This document shows positions 53,498 to 60,590 of a stretch of 64,000 nucleotides of DNA, piece after piece. The position numbers and the translations under genes were made by a program. The stretch's first letter is position 1. Each line of letters opens with the position of its first letter. The notes under the pieces are model-generated. The model was not told the origin of the DNA. It saw only the letters and a program-made list of their open reading frames with translations, and made no database searches. Origin of the DNA: an uncultured Draconibacterium sp. (GTDB lineage: Bacteria; Bacteroidota; Bacteroidia; Bacteroidales; Prolixibacteraceae); contig NZ_OY781981.1 in NCBI RefSeq assembly GCF_963677565.1, forward strand, positions 4,146,001 through 4,210,000. The letters run 5' to 3'.

Positions 53498-54511
53498 TTA
53501 GTTTGATTTAAAAACGTCATCCATAAAATCCATAACCATTTGCAGCGCCTCAATACTGGCGCCTTTTGTACTCTCAGCAGTTTCGCCAACAAAACTGTGT
53601 GCCACGCCGGGAATAATGTGAACGCTCGATTTCAGATTATTGGCAGTCAGCAGCTCATTAAAATCAATCGACTGCTGGTAGGGAATTACAGGATCTTCCG
53701 ATCCGTGAATCAGCAGAAAAGCACCATCGGTTTCGTCGACATAGTTTACAGGACTTGCCAGCTTCGCAGTACCGGCAAAATAACCGCCGGGGCCGCCACC
53801 CTCCCCCATTCCGGTGAGATCGAAAATTCCATACCAGCAAACCGTTGCCTGAACCTGGTCGGACTCGGCAGCCAATTCATCGGATAAATTAACAGGTTCC
53901 AATTCTTTTACTCCACTTGACGTTCCTGCCAATGCAGCCAAATGACCACCGGCCGAAGCTCCCCAAACCATAAATTTTTCTTTGTCGATTCCATACTCGC
54001 CGGCATTTGCACGTAACCAGCGAATAGCTGTTTTTACATCCTGAATAGCCGCCGGAAATTTCTCTTCCCCGCCTAAACGATAATTGATGGACGTAACCAC
54101 ATAACCTCTCGAAGCCAACATCGCCAATGTTGCAGGCCAGTTATCGAAAGCCCCGGAATTGCGCGAATGACCATTCTGCCAGCCACCACCATGAATATAC
54201 ATGATCAGTGGATGCGAAGTAGTTGTATCCGCAGGCAGATACAAATCTAGTCGCTGCGGACGATAACCCGAAATCTGTTGATAAACCAGATCCTGATACC
54301 CGATGACTCCGCCGGGCAAACTAATTTTTGTTTTCGGATAACGGTTTTCCATTACAACTCCGGCCGCAACAGGAACATCGTCAATTGTCCATGCAGGATC
54401 AGCTTTAGTTGCTGAAGAATCTCCCTGATTTTTATTAGTACTGACCTCTGTGCAGGAAAAAAACAGCATAAAAGCTGTAAGGATCAACACAAATTGATTT
54501 GTTCGTTTCAT
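53498..54511 (-). CDS. alpha/beta hydrolase, BD-FAE/esterase-lipase (HSL) type
   Basis: A 337-residue exported esterase; lipobox MLFFSC (Cys20). The oxyanion HGGGW motif is in MYIHGGGWQNGHS (about 104-116), the nucleophile in VWGASAGGHLAAL (about 183-195; Ser188), the acid in HGSEDPVIPYQQS (about 275-287; Asp279) and the His in PGVAHSFVG (about 305-313). This is the BD-FAE (bifunctional feruloyl/acetyl-xylan esterase) pattern. It is first of three hydrolase genes; an inverted repeat lies in its upstream region. Confidence 0.85.
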   Translation of the reverse strand: MKRTNQFVLILTAFMLFFSCTEVSTNKNQGDSSATKADPAWTIDDVPVAAGVVMENRYPKTKISLPGGVIGYQDLVYQQISGYRPQRLDLYLPADTTTSHPLIMYIHGGGWQNGHSRNSGAFDNWPATLAMLASRGYVVTSINYRLGGEEKFPAAIQDVKTAIRWLRANAGEYGIDKEKFMVWGASAGGHLAALAGTSSGVKELEPVNLSDELAAESDQVQATVCWYGIFDLTGMGEGGGPGGYFAGTAKLASPVNYVDETDGAFLLIHGSEDPVIPYQQSIDFNELLTANNLKSSVHIIPGVAHSFVGETAESTKGASIEALQMVMDFMDDVFKSN

Positions 54512-54611
54512 ATGTAAAAGTTTAGTTTTTGCTTAATTAATGGTCAATATTCGCATTTCATTCAAAAAGCCTAAAGTGTGGCTAATTAGAACCAGCTGAT
54601 TTTTCAAGTTT

Positions 54612-54660
54612 AAAGTTAAGCTTGTTTTCCAATTTGTTAGTTTTTGCAACACTTAACTTT
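54612..54660. promoter_or_regulatory. inverted repeat in divergent promoter region
   Basis: AAAGTTAAG (54612-54620) and CTTAACTTT (54652-54660) are perfect inverted 9-mers with centres 40 bp apart, in the 282-bp gap between the divergent hydrolase and dehydrogenase genes. Spacing near four helical turns suits a regulator that loops or binds two sites on one face. Confidence 0.35.
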
Positions 54661-54793
54661 CAAAGTAAAATAAAAATCTTGCTATCACGAATTATTTTAT
54701 AGTTTTATGGTTCAAAATTTTTCATATTACGAATAAACTCAACTAAACCAGTATAAATTTTGAGCACTTGTTTTAATCGAAAGTAAATTGTTT

Positions 54794-55813
54794 ATGCTAC
54801 AGACCTATCTTACAGAACCGAACAATATTCAGCTGTCGGAATCTCCTGTACCCGAGCCAAAAAATGGCGAAGTTTTAATCCGAATAACCATGGTTGGAAT
54901 CTGCGGTTCCGATATTCACATGTTTAAAAACGGACACCGTCTCGACAGTCCACTGACTATCGGTCACGAAGGAATTGGCGTTATCGAGAAAGTTGGCGAA
55001 GGAGTTTCATCATCGAGAGTTGGAGAGCGCGTGGTTATTGAACCCAATATTCCGTGTTTGCACTGTCCGGAATGCTGGAGCGGCAAAGGAAACGTGTGCA
55101 GAAACAAACGAATTATCGGGGTGAATGAAACCGGCTGTTTTGCTGAATACATCTGTCTTCCGAATAATATAATTCATAAACTACCCGATTCAATTTCAGA
55201 TCTCAACGCTGTTGCAATTGAACCTACAACAGTTGGGCTGGCAGCCTTAAACCGATCGAAAGCCAAACCGGGCGACACCATTGCCGTTATTGGATTGGGA
55301 GCAATCGGTATGTTGCTTACCCACATCGCATTGTCGCTGGGTTACAAAGTATTAGTTGCCGAGTTGGTTGAAGCGAAAATCAAAAAGGCGGTAGAAATGG
55401 GCGCCCACTTTGTGAAAGGTGGCAACTCGTTAAAGGAAACTGCCGAAATATACGAATCTGTTTTTCATGACGAAGAAGTTGCCGCTGTTTTTGAATGTGC
55501 CGGTTCAGAACAATCTGCGGCATTAGCCATACAGTCAGTTCCACGGGGAGTTGACGTTATTCTGCTGGGACTTTCGGAAGAAGGTTCAGCCTTTAATCCG
55601 CGGTTAATTTCCAGAAAAGGAAATCATATCATTCCATCGTTGATTTACGATCATCCGTTTGATTTTAAACGTTGTATCCGTTTGATTGAAAACAAGGTTA
55701 TCGATCCCGGCTTCATCGTATCGAAATATTACCCGCTTACCAGTTTACATGAAGCACTTAGCGAAGCAGTAAAAGGGCATGAAAGTAAAATAGTAGTTAC
55801 GATCCCCGAATAA
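54794..55813 (+). CDS. zinc-dependent alcohol/polyol dehydrogenase (MDR family)
   Basis: A 339-residue medium-chain dehydrogenase. Catalytic zinc residues are seen in GICGSDIHMF (about 36-45; Cys38) and GHEGIGVIE (about 57-65; His58, Glu59); the structural zinc loop has CLHCPECWSGKGNVC (about 91-105). The Rossmann motif is VIGLGAIGM (about 166-174). It belongs with sorbitol, threonine or L-galactonate 5-dehydrogenase (RspB/LgoD) types. I choose ATG 54794 over a TTG two codons earlier. The MFS gene lies 13 bp downstream, so the pair probably imports and oxidises the same compound. Confidence 0.87.
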   Translation: MLQTYLTEPNNIQLSESPVPEPKNGEVLIRITMVGICGSDIHMFKNGHRLDSPLTIGHEGIGVIEKVGEGVSSSRVGERVVIEPNIPCLHCPECWSGKGNVCRNKRIIGVNETGCFAEYICLPNNIIHKLPDSISDLNAVAIEPTTVGLAALNRSKAKPGDTIAVIGLGAIGMLLTHIALSLGYKVLVAELVEAKIKKAVEMGAHFVKGGNSLKETAEIYESVFHDEEVAAVFECAGSEQSAALAIQSVPRGVDVILLGLSEEGSAFNPRLISRKGNHIIPSLIYDHPFDFKRCIRLIENKVIDPGFIVSKYYPLTSLHEALSEAVKGHESKIVVTIPE

Positions 55814-55826
55814 AGAAACCGACAAA

Positions 55827-57155
55827 ATGAGCAAGACTAACGAATCAAACCAATTCTCACACGAAAATATAACGCAAATCATCGCACATAAAGCCATGGC
55901 GCCATTCCAGGTGCTGGTAGTTATTATGTGTTTTATTTTAAACATGAACGACGGAATTGATGTGATGGTTGTGTCGTATACCGGATCGGAAATTCTAGCC
56001 GAATGGGGATTAACCAAAGCGATGCAGGGTTACATCTATAGTGCAGGTTTAGCCGGAATGACCTTGGGTTGCCTGTTTGTTGCGCCCATCGCCGACCGCA
56101 TCGGAAGACGAAAGTTATTCATATATGCTGTAGCTGTGGAAGCTGTTGCCATGATTTTATCGTCGATGGTAACCGACTATTACCAACTGTTGATTTTAAG
56201 ATTATTTGCAGGACTGGGAATCGGAGGTCTGCTCCCCACAATGGCGGCTATTGCTGCAGAATTTTCAAACAACTACCGAAGAGATTTGTCCGTTGGGTTC
56301 GTACAGGCAGGATACCCTATCGGAGCTATTTTCATGGGCTTTTTTACCGCCTGGGCAGTTCCCGAATTCGGATGGCGCTTTTCCTATCTCGCCGCAGGAT
56401 TGATTTCTGCAGCCATGTTGGTTATGGTTATATTTTTCATGCCTGAATCTATAGAATACCTGCTGATCAGACAGCCTAAAAATGCACTGCAAAAAATAAA
56501 TAAAATACTCCGAAAAATTGGCTACGATGAAATAGATCAGCTTCCGCAGATCACCGTTTCAGAACCCGCAAGCGTAAAAACACTATTCAACAAAGAGTAC
56601 AAGTTTTCTACTATATGTTTGTGGATCGGAATCTTTTTTGGTTTTATGACCTTGTACACCCTTATCAGCTGGGTGCCGAGTATTGCTACCGATGCAGGAA
56701 TGCCTTTTAAAATGGCGACCTACGTAGGAACCGCATTAAATGTTGGCGCTTTTATCGGAAGTACCGGAATTGGCTGGCTGGCCGCAAAATTCAAATTACG
56801 CAAACTCATATTTACCTTTTTTATTATCGCCTTTGCAATTATGGTGGCCTATGGTAATTTGCCGCTCAGCAATGCCTTAATGTTTATCATTACCTTCCTG
56901 ATTGGGATTTTCGTGCAAGGTGGTTTTAACGGTTTTTGGCCGGCTACAACCCGCGTTTACGCCCCGGAAGTGCGGACAACAGGAATTGGCTGGGCAACAG
57001 GTGCCGGACGTTTTGGGGCAATCGTAGGACCTGCAATTTTTGGTATCCTTTCCGATATGCAACTATCCATCTCCACCCTGTTTATAATCTTTTCAATTCC
57101 GTTGGTAGTTGCCGGATTGGCGGTTTATAATATTCCTTCTAAGAATTTGAGATAG
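55827..57155 (+). CDS. MFS transporter, aromatic acid/sugar acid:H+ symporter type
   Basis: A 442-residue inner-membrane transporter with twelve TM segments. The MFS signature between TM2 and TM3 reads ADRIGRRKLF (about 88-97), and that between TM4-TM5 has GLGIGGLLPTMAAIAAEF (about 129-146). N-terminal half QVLVVIMCFILNMNDGIDVMVVS resembles the AAHS family, where the NDGID Asp in TM1 is characteristic. It probably imports an organic acid for the dehydrogenase encoded upstream. Followed by a terminator. Confidence 0.85.
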   Translation: MSKTNESNQFSHENITQIIAHKAMAPFQVLVVIMCFILNMNDGIDVMVVSYTGSEILAEWGLTKAMQGYIYSAGLAGMTLGCLFVAPIADRIGRRKLFIYAVAVEAVAMILSSMVTDYYQLLILRLFAGLGIGGLLPTMAAIAAEFSNNYRRDLSVGFVQAGYPIGAIFMGFFTAWAVPEFGWRFSYLAAGLISAAMLVMVIFFMPESIEYLLIRQPKNALQKINKILRKIGYDEIDQLPQITVSEPASVKTLFNKEYKFSTICLWIGIFFGFMTLYTLISWVPSIATDAGMPFKMATYVGTALNVGAFIGSTGIGWLAAKFKLRKLIFTFFIIAFAIMVAYGNLPLSNALMFIITFLIGIFVQGGFNGFWPATTRVYAPEVRTTGIGWATGAGRFGAIVGPAIFGILSDMQLSISTLFIIFSIPLVVAGLAVYNIPSKNLR

Positions 57156-57175
57156 ACTAACGAATTCGCATATAT

Positions 57176-57216
57176 AAAAAAAGCATCCAACTTATTGCTG
57201 GATGCTTTTTTATTTT
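57176..57216. terminator. bidirectional terminator
   Basis: AAGCATCCA (57181-57189) pairs with TGGATGCTT (57199-57207); A residues before and T residues after allow termination of both the MFS gene and the convergent MBL gene. Confidence 0.85.
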
Positions 57217-57226
57217 TCCTTCACAA

Positions 57227-58336
57227 TCAATTCAATTCTGTCCACCACTTACCAAATGTTTGCGTGCTGTCTTTCAAGAATATTGGTTCACCAATTTTTG
57301 GAGTAAGAACCGAAATACCTGAATCAGCGTGGTTTTCAGTTATTTTATTCAAAGGTTCATCCCATGGATGATTGGCCAGAGCAAACTTTGAGTTGTGAAC
57401 CGGAAATATTTTTTTTGTTTTCAATTCTCCCGCAATTTTAAATACCTGTTCGGGCATGGTATGGATTAAGTTCCAGTTTTTATCGTACTGCCCTTGCTCT
57501 AAAATGGCCAAATCGAATGGTCCGAATTTTTCTCCTATTTCTGCAAAGTGAGTATCGTATCCCCCATCGCCGCCTAAAAACAAATTGTAATCGGGCGTTT
57601 TTAAAACGAAAGATGACCAGAAGGTTTGGTTCCCTTTTAATCCCCGTCCCGAAAAGTGGCGGGCCGGTGTAGCTGTCAATTGCCAGCCACGATCCAATTC
57701 TGTTACTTCATACCAATCCAATTCTGTGATTTTGGAAGGATCGAATCCCCAGTATTCAAAATGCTGACCAACGCCTAAACTGCTAATTACATGTGCAATT
57801 TTGGGCTTTAAATTCATTACGGTTTTGTAATCCAGGTGATCCCAGTGGTCATGCGTAATAATCAAATAGTCGATTTCCGGCATATCATCAGCATGATAAA
57901 CATTGGTGCCTTCGAAAATCTTATTGATAAACGAAAACGGTGAAGCATAATCGCTAAATACCGGATCGATCAGAAATGTTTTTCCGTTAACGCGAATAAA
58001 ATATGATGAATGACCAAACCAAAGCAATACATCCTCTTTCGGGTTTAACGTCTTTATATCGGTTTTAATCACAGGAATTTCTCCTTCCGGTGTTACCCGA
58101 ATCTTGTCGCGGAACATAAAATCCTTCATCACCTGAAACCGGCTTTTGTCTGCCGTGATCGTCGTTGTTTTGCTTATATTTTGAAATTCTCCGTCTCTGT
58201 AATTGGGTGATTTTTTTATGCGTTCTAATCGTTCACCGCGTGGTGTCTGACCAAATTTTTTCTGTCGAACTGTAATCATGGTTGTTAAAGTAATTAATAA
58301 AACAATTGTTCCCAGTATTCCTAATGTTTTCTTCAT
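57227..58336 (-). CDS. MBL-fold metal-dependent hydrolase (UlaG/NAPE-PLD-like)
   Basis: A 369-residue protein with one N-terminal membrane helix (about 8-23, GTIVLLITLTTMITV), likely an anchor facing the periplasm. The metal motif THDHWDHLDY (about 160-169) supplies HxHxDH; other ligands are probably in TPARHFSGRG (about 225-234) and FLGGDGGYDTHF (about 252-263) and the late PVHNSKFALA (about 325-334). The pattern WFGHSSYFIRVNGKTFLIDPVFS (about 105-127) is typical of UlaG/NAPE-PLD-like hydrolases. Substrate is unknown. Transcribed alone. Confidence 0.83.
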   Translation of the reverse strand: MKKTLGILGTIVLLITLTTMITVRQKKFGQTPRGERLERIKKSPNYRDGEFQNISKTTTITADKSRFQVMKDFMFRDKIRVTPEGEIPVIKTDIKTLNPKEDVLLWFGHSSYFIRVNGKTFLIDPVFSDYASPFSFINKIFEGTNVYHADDMPEIDYLIITHDHWDHLDYKTVMNLKPKIAHVISSLGVGQHFEYWGFDPSKITELDWYEVTELDRGWQLTATPARHFSGRGLKGNQTFWSSFVLKTPDYNLFLGGDGGYDTHFAEIGEKFGPFDLAILEQGQYDKNWNLIHTMPEQVFKIAGELKTKKIFPVHNSKFALANHPWDEPLNKITENHADSGISVLTPKIGEPIFLKDSTQTFGKWWTELN

Positions 58337-58477
58337 ATCAAATAAGAGCTTGATAGCCTAAATTATTTAATAACAAAGATGGCAAGGATTTTATTCAACA
58401 ACCTATCCGAATTACGGAATTAATTACCCTTTTTACTTATGATTTGAATTAACAGCAATTCAAGAATTCCATATTAC

Positions 58478-58510
58478 AGGTAGCTTTAATGCCCTGAAAG
58501 GTAGCTTTAA
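58478..58510 (+). promoter_or_regulatory. 21-bp-spaced direct repeat upstream of LytS-type kinase
   Basis: AGGTAGCTTTAA occurs at 58478-58489 and again at 58499-58510, exactly 21 bp (two helical turns) apart. LytTR regulators bind such direct repeats on one DNA face; the pair lies 126 bp before the kinase start, so autoregulation is a reasonable idea. The rest of the 299-bp gap is AT-rich. Confidence 0.5.
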
Positions 58511-58635
58511 GTAGCAATTTCATCATTTCGGATACGCCGGCTGATTAAAGGTGAATTCTATTTGTATATTTATCTATTGTAATTTGGTATAAAACGACTG
58601 ATACAAAATAACTGCCATTTGCAAGAGAAAAACCA

Positions 58636-59712
58636 ATGATACAATTGCCACGAAAATATTTAAGAATTTCGTTAATACTCTCATTTGTTATTAGCCTGAT
58701 TATTCATTTTTCGCTGATAGCCAGTATTTTTATTGATGATGGTTTAAGGCGTCATTCCCACGAAATTCAATTTCCCCCGGTATTTATTATCTCACAGTTT
58801 ATAGCAACCTTCTTGCTTGGCTTTTTAGTTTTTGTGGTAAACCACCGCTTTTACCAGCCTTTTAATGTACAGCACAAATTAAAATATAACCGGGTAATTA
58901 GTTCAATTTTTATAACCCTTGTAATAGTGTTTATTGGAATTCTTCTGGTTAATCTTTTGAATAATTACATGACCGTGGAGTTTGACCTTCGCTCACGACA
59001 TCGCGACATTGAGGCGATAACCAGAAACCTGTTTTGTGCGGCAATAGTTTTGATTTGTATAGTCGTAATTCGTTTTTTACACCATAAACAAACCATGGAA
59101 CTGGAAGTGGAACAGCTGAAAACACAAAGCGTGCAAAGCCAGTTTGAGTCACTCAAAAATCAAATGAGTCCGCATTTTCTTTTTAATTCGCTTACTGCGT
59201 TAAATAACCTTGTTGAAGAATCACCAAAAACCGCAAATACGTACATAAATCGTCTCTCGCTGGTACTTCGTTACTCACTTCAAAGCAATAAAAAGCAAAC
59301 GGTTACCGTGGCAGAAGAGCTCGATTTTATCGATTCATATTTGTTTCTGCTAAAAATCAGATACGGAGCTAATTTGTCTATCAAAATCACCATCGACAAA
59401 CGTTTCTATTATTATAACCTTCCGCCTTTAACCATTCAGATATTAATTGAAAATGCAGTAAAACACAACGAGATAAGCAAAAGCAATCCATTATTGATTG
59501 AGGTCCTTTCAACCGATGATGAAATGATTGTGGTTGTGAATAAAATTCAGAAGAAACTAACAGCAGAAGAAGGCAATGGCATTGGACTTTCAAACCTTTC
59601 CAAACTTTTTCGTTTATTAGGTGAGGAAATAACGATTATGGATGACCAAAATGAGTTTAGGGTTGAAATTCCGTTACTTAAACCAAACAATTATGAAGGC
59701 ATTGATAATTGA
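58636..59712 (+). CDS. LytS-family sensor histidine kinase
   Basis: A 358-residue membrane kinase with four TM segments (about 10-30, 48-67, 86-106, 128-147) and no separate periplasmic sensor domain. The His_kinase domain follows: FESLKNQMSPHFLFNSLTAL (about 170-189; the phospho-His in SPHFLFN, His180) and an ATPase domain with PLTIQILIENAVKHN (about 264-278) and GNGIGLSNLSKLF (about 314-326). It belongs to the LytS/YehU class that pairs with LytTR regulators. The last 20 bp overlap the regulator gene. Confidence 0.9.
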   Translation: MIQLPRKYLRISLILSFVISLIIHFSLIASIFIDDGLRRHSHEIQFPPVFIISQFIATFLLGFLVFVVNHRFYQPFNVQHKLKYNRVISSIFITLVIVFIGILLVNLLNNYMTVEFDLRSRHRDIEAITRNLFCAAIVLICIVVIRFLHHKQTMELEVEQLKTQSVQSQFESLKNQMSPHFLFNSLTALNNLVEESPKTANTYINRLSLVLRYSLQSNKKQTVTVAEELDFIDSYLFLLKIRYGANLSIKITIDKRFYYYNLPPLTIQILIENAVKHNEISKSNPLLIEVLSTDDEMIVVVNKIQKKLTAEEGNGIGLSNLSKLFRLLGEEITIMDDQNEFRVEIPLLKPNNYEGIDN

Positions 59713-60451
59713 AGATGAAAATCCGGCAGCAAAACAGCTTATAAATATTTTAAAAAAGCTGAACGACATTGAAGTTGTTGATATACTCGACAGCATAAAA
59801 TCCACCATTCAGTGGTTTAAAATCAATGCCCAGCCCGATGTCGTTTTTATGGATATTCATATTGCCGACGGATCTGCATTCAAAATTTTTGATTTTATAG
59901 AAATAACCTGCCCTATCATTTTCACCACGGCTTACGATGAATATGCAATAAACGCCTTTAAAGTAAACAGTGTTGATTATTTGCTGAAACCAATTACACA
60001 GGAAGCCGTTGAGAAAGCGTTCAAAAAAATAAATGTACTTACCGGCGAAAAATCCACCCAACAAGAAATCAGCCAAATCATAAAAGAACTAAACCGGACT
60101 AAAAGTTACAAAACCCACTTTCTGGCATCCGTAAAGGGAAGCAAAATGGTTCCGTTGTTGGCCGAAGAAATTGCGTTTTTTTATATCAACGAAGGAAAAG
60201 TAAAAGCTGTAAATGTTGACAAGAAAGAATATCAGCTGGATTTTACGCTTGATGAATTAAATACCAAACTTAATCCTGTGGATTTTTTCCGGGCCAACCG
60301 TCAGTTTATCGTTTCACGAAAGGGAATAAAGGAATTGGATTCCTGGTTTAACGGCAGATTGTCGGTTGTTTTAAAGATTCCTGCGCCTGAAAAAATTCTC
60401 ATAAGCCGAACGCGCGTAGGAGAATTCAAAGCTTGGTTTACAGGTCAGTAA
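59693..60451 (+). CDS. LytTR-family response regulator
   Basis: A 252-residue DNA-binding regulator. I start it at ATG 59693, giving MKALIIEDENPAA, the usual receiver start; the frame is open 17 codons upstream inside the kinase gene. Phospho-acceptor Asp54 is in VVFMDIHIADG, with TTAYDEYAINAF (about 79-90) and the Lys switch in YLLKPIT. The LytTR domain spans about 145-250, with RANRQFIVSRKGI and ISRTRVGEFKAWF. It overlaps the kinase gene by 20 bp, so they are co-expressed. Probably binds 21-bp-spaced direct repeats. Confidence 0.92.
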   Translation: MKALIIEDENPAAKQLINILKKLNDIEVVDILDSIKSTIQWFKINAQPDVVFMDIHIADGSAFKIFDFIEITCPIIFTTAYDEYAINAFKVNSVDYLLKPITQEAVEKAFKKINVLTGEKSTQQEISQIIKELNRTKSYKTHFLASVKGSKMVPLLAEEIAFFYINEGKVKAVNVDKKEYQLDFTLDELNTKLNPVDFFRANRQFIVSRKGIKELDSWFNGRLSVVLKIPAPEKILISRTRVGEFKAWFTGQ

Positions 60452-60464
60452 TTCCCTGCCGGTC

Positions 60465-60514
60465 GTTTCACCTCCTTTATAAAACATTTCACCCCGCATT
60501 TTATCTGTTTCAAC
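60465..60514 (+). promoter_or_regulatory. three 21-bp-spaced direct repeats, candidate LytTR operator
   Basis: GTTTCACC (60465-60472), ATTTCACC (60486-60493) and GTTTCAAC (60507-60514) repeat at exactly 21-bp intervals, in the gap between the LytTR gene and the DUF5916 gene whose ATG is at 60591. Three sites on one DNA face, two helical turns apart, match the arrangement known for LytTR binding. Confidence 0.6.
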
Positions 60515-60590
60515 TTTAGTGGATTAATCTTCTACCCATTATTGCGGTCAAAACCCCAAAACGTAGAAAATCAATACAACTAATAAACTT

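Noticed and set aside
38724..57155. Polysaccharide utilisation locus
   Set aside because: Several glycosidases and esterases are present, but no SusC/SusD pair, no HTCS or ECF/anti-sigma regulator and the genes form separate units.
59642..59692. Upstream start for the LytTR regulator
   Set aside because: Receiver domains begin at the MKALIIEDE segment; the extra 17 codons lie inside the kinase gene and look unrelated.
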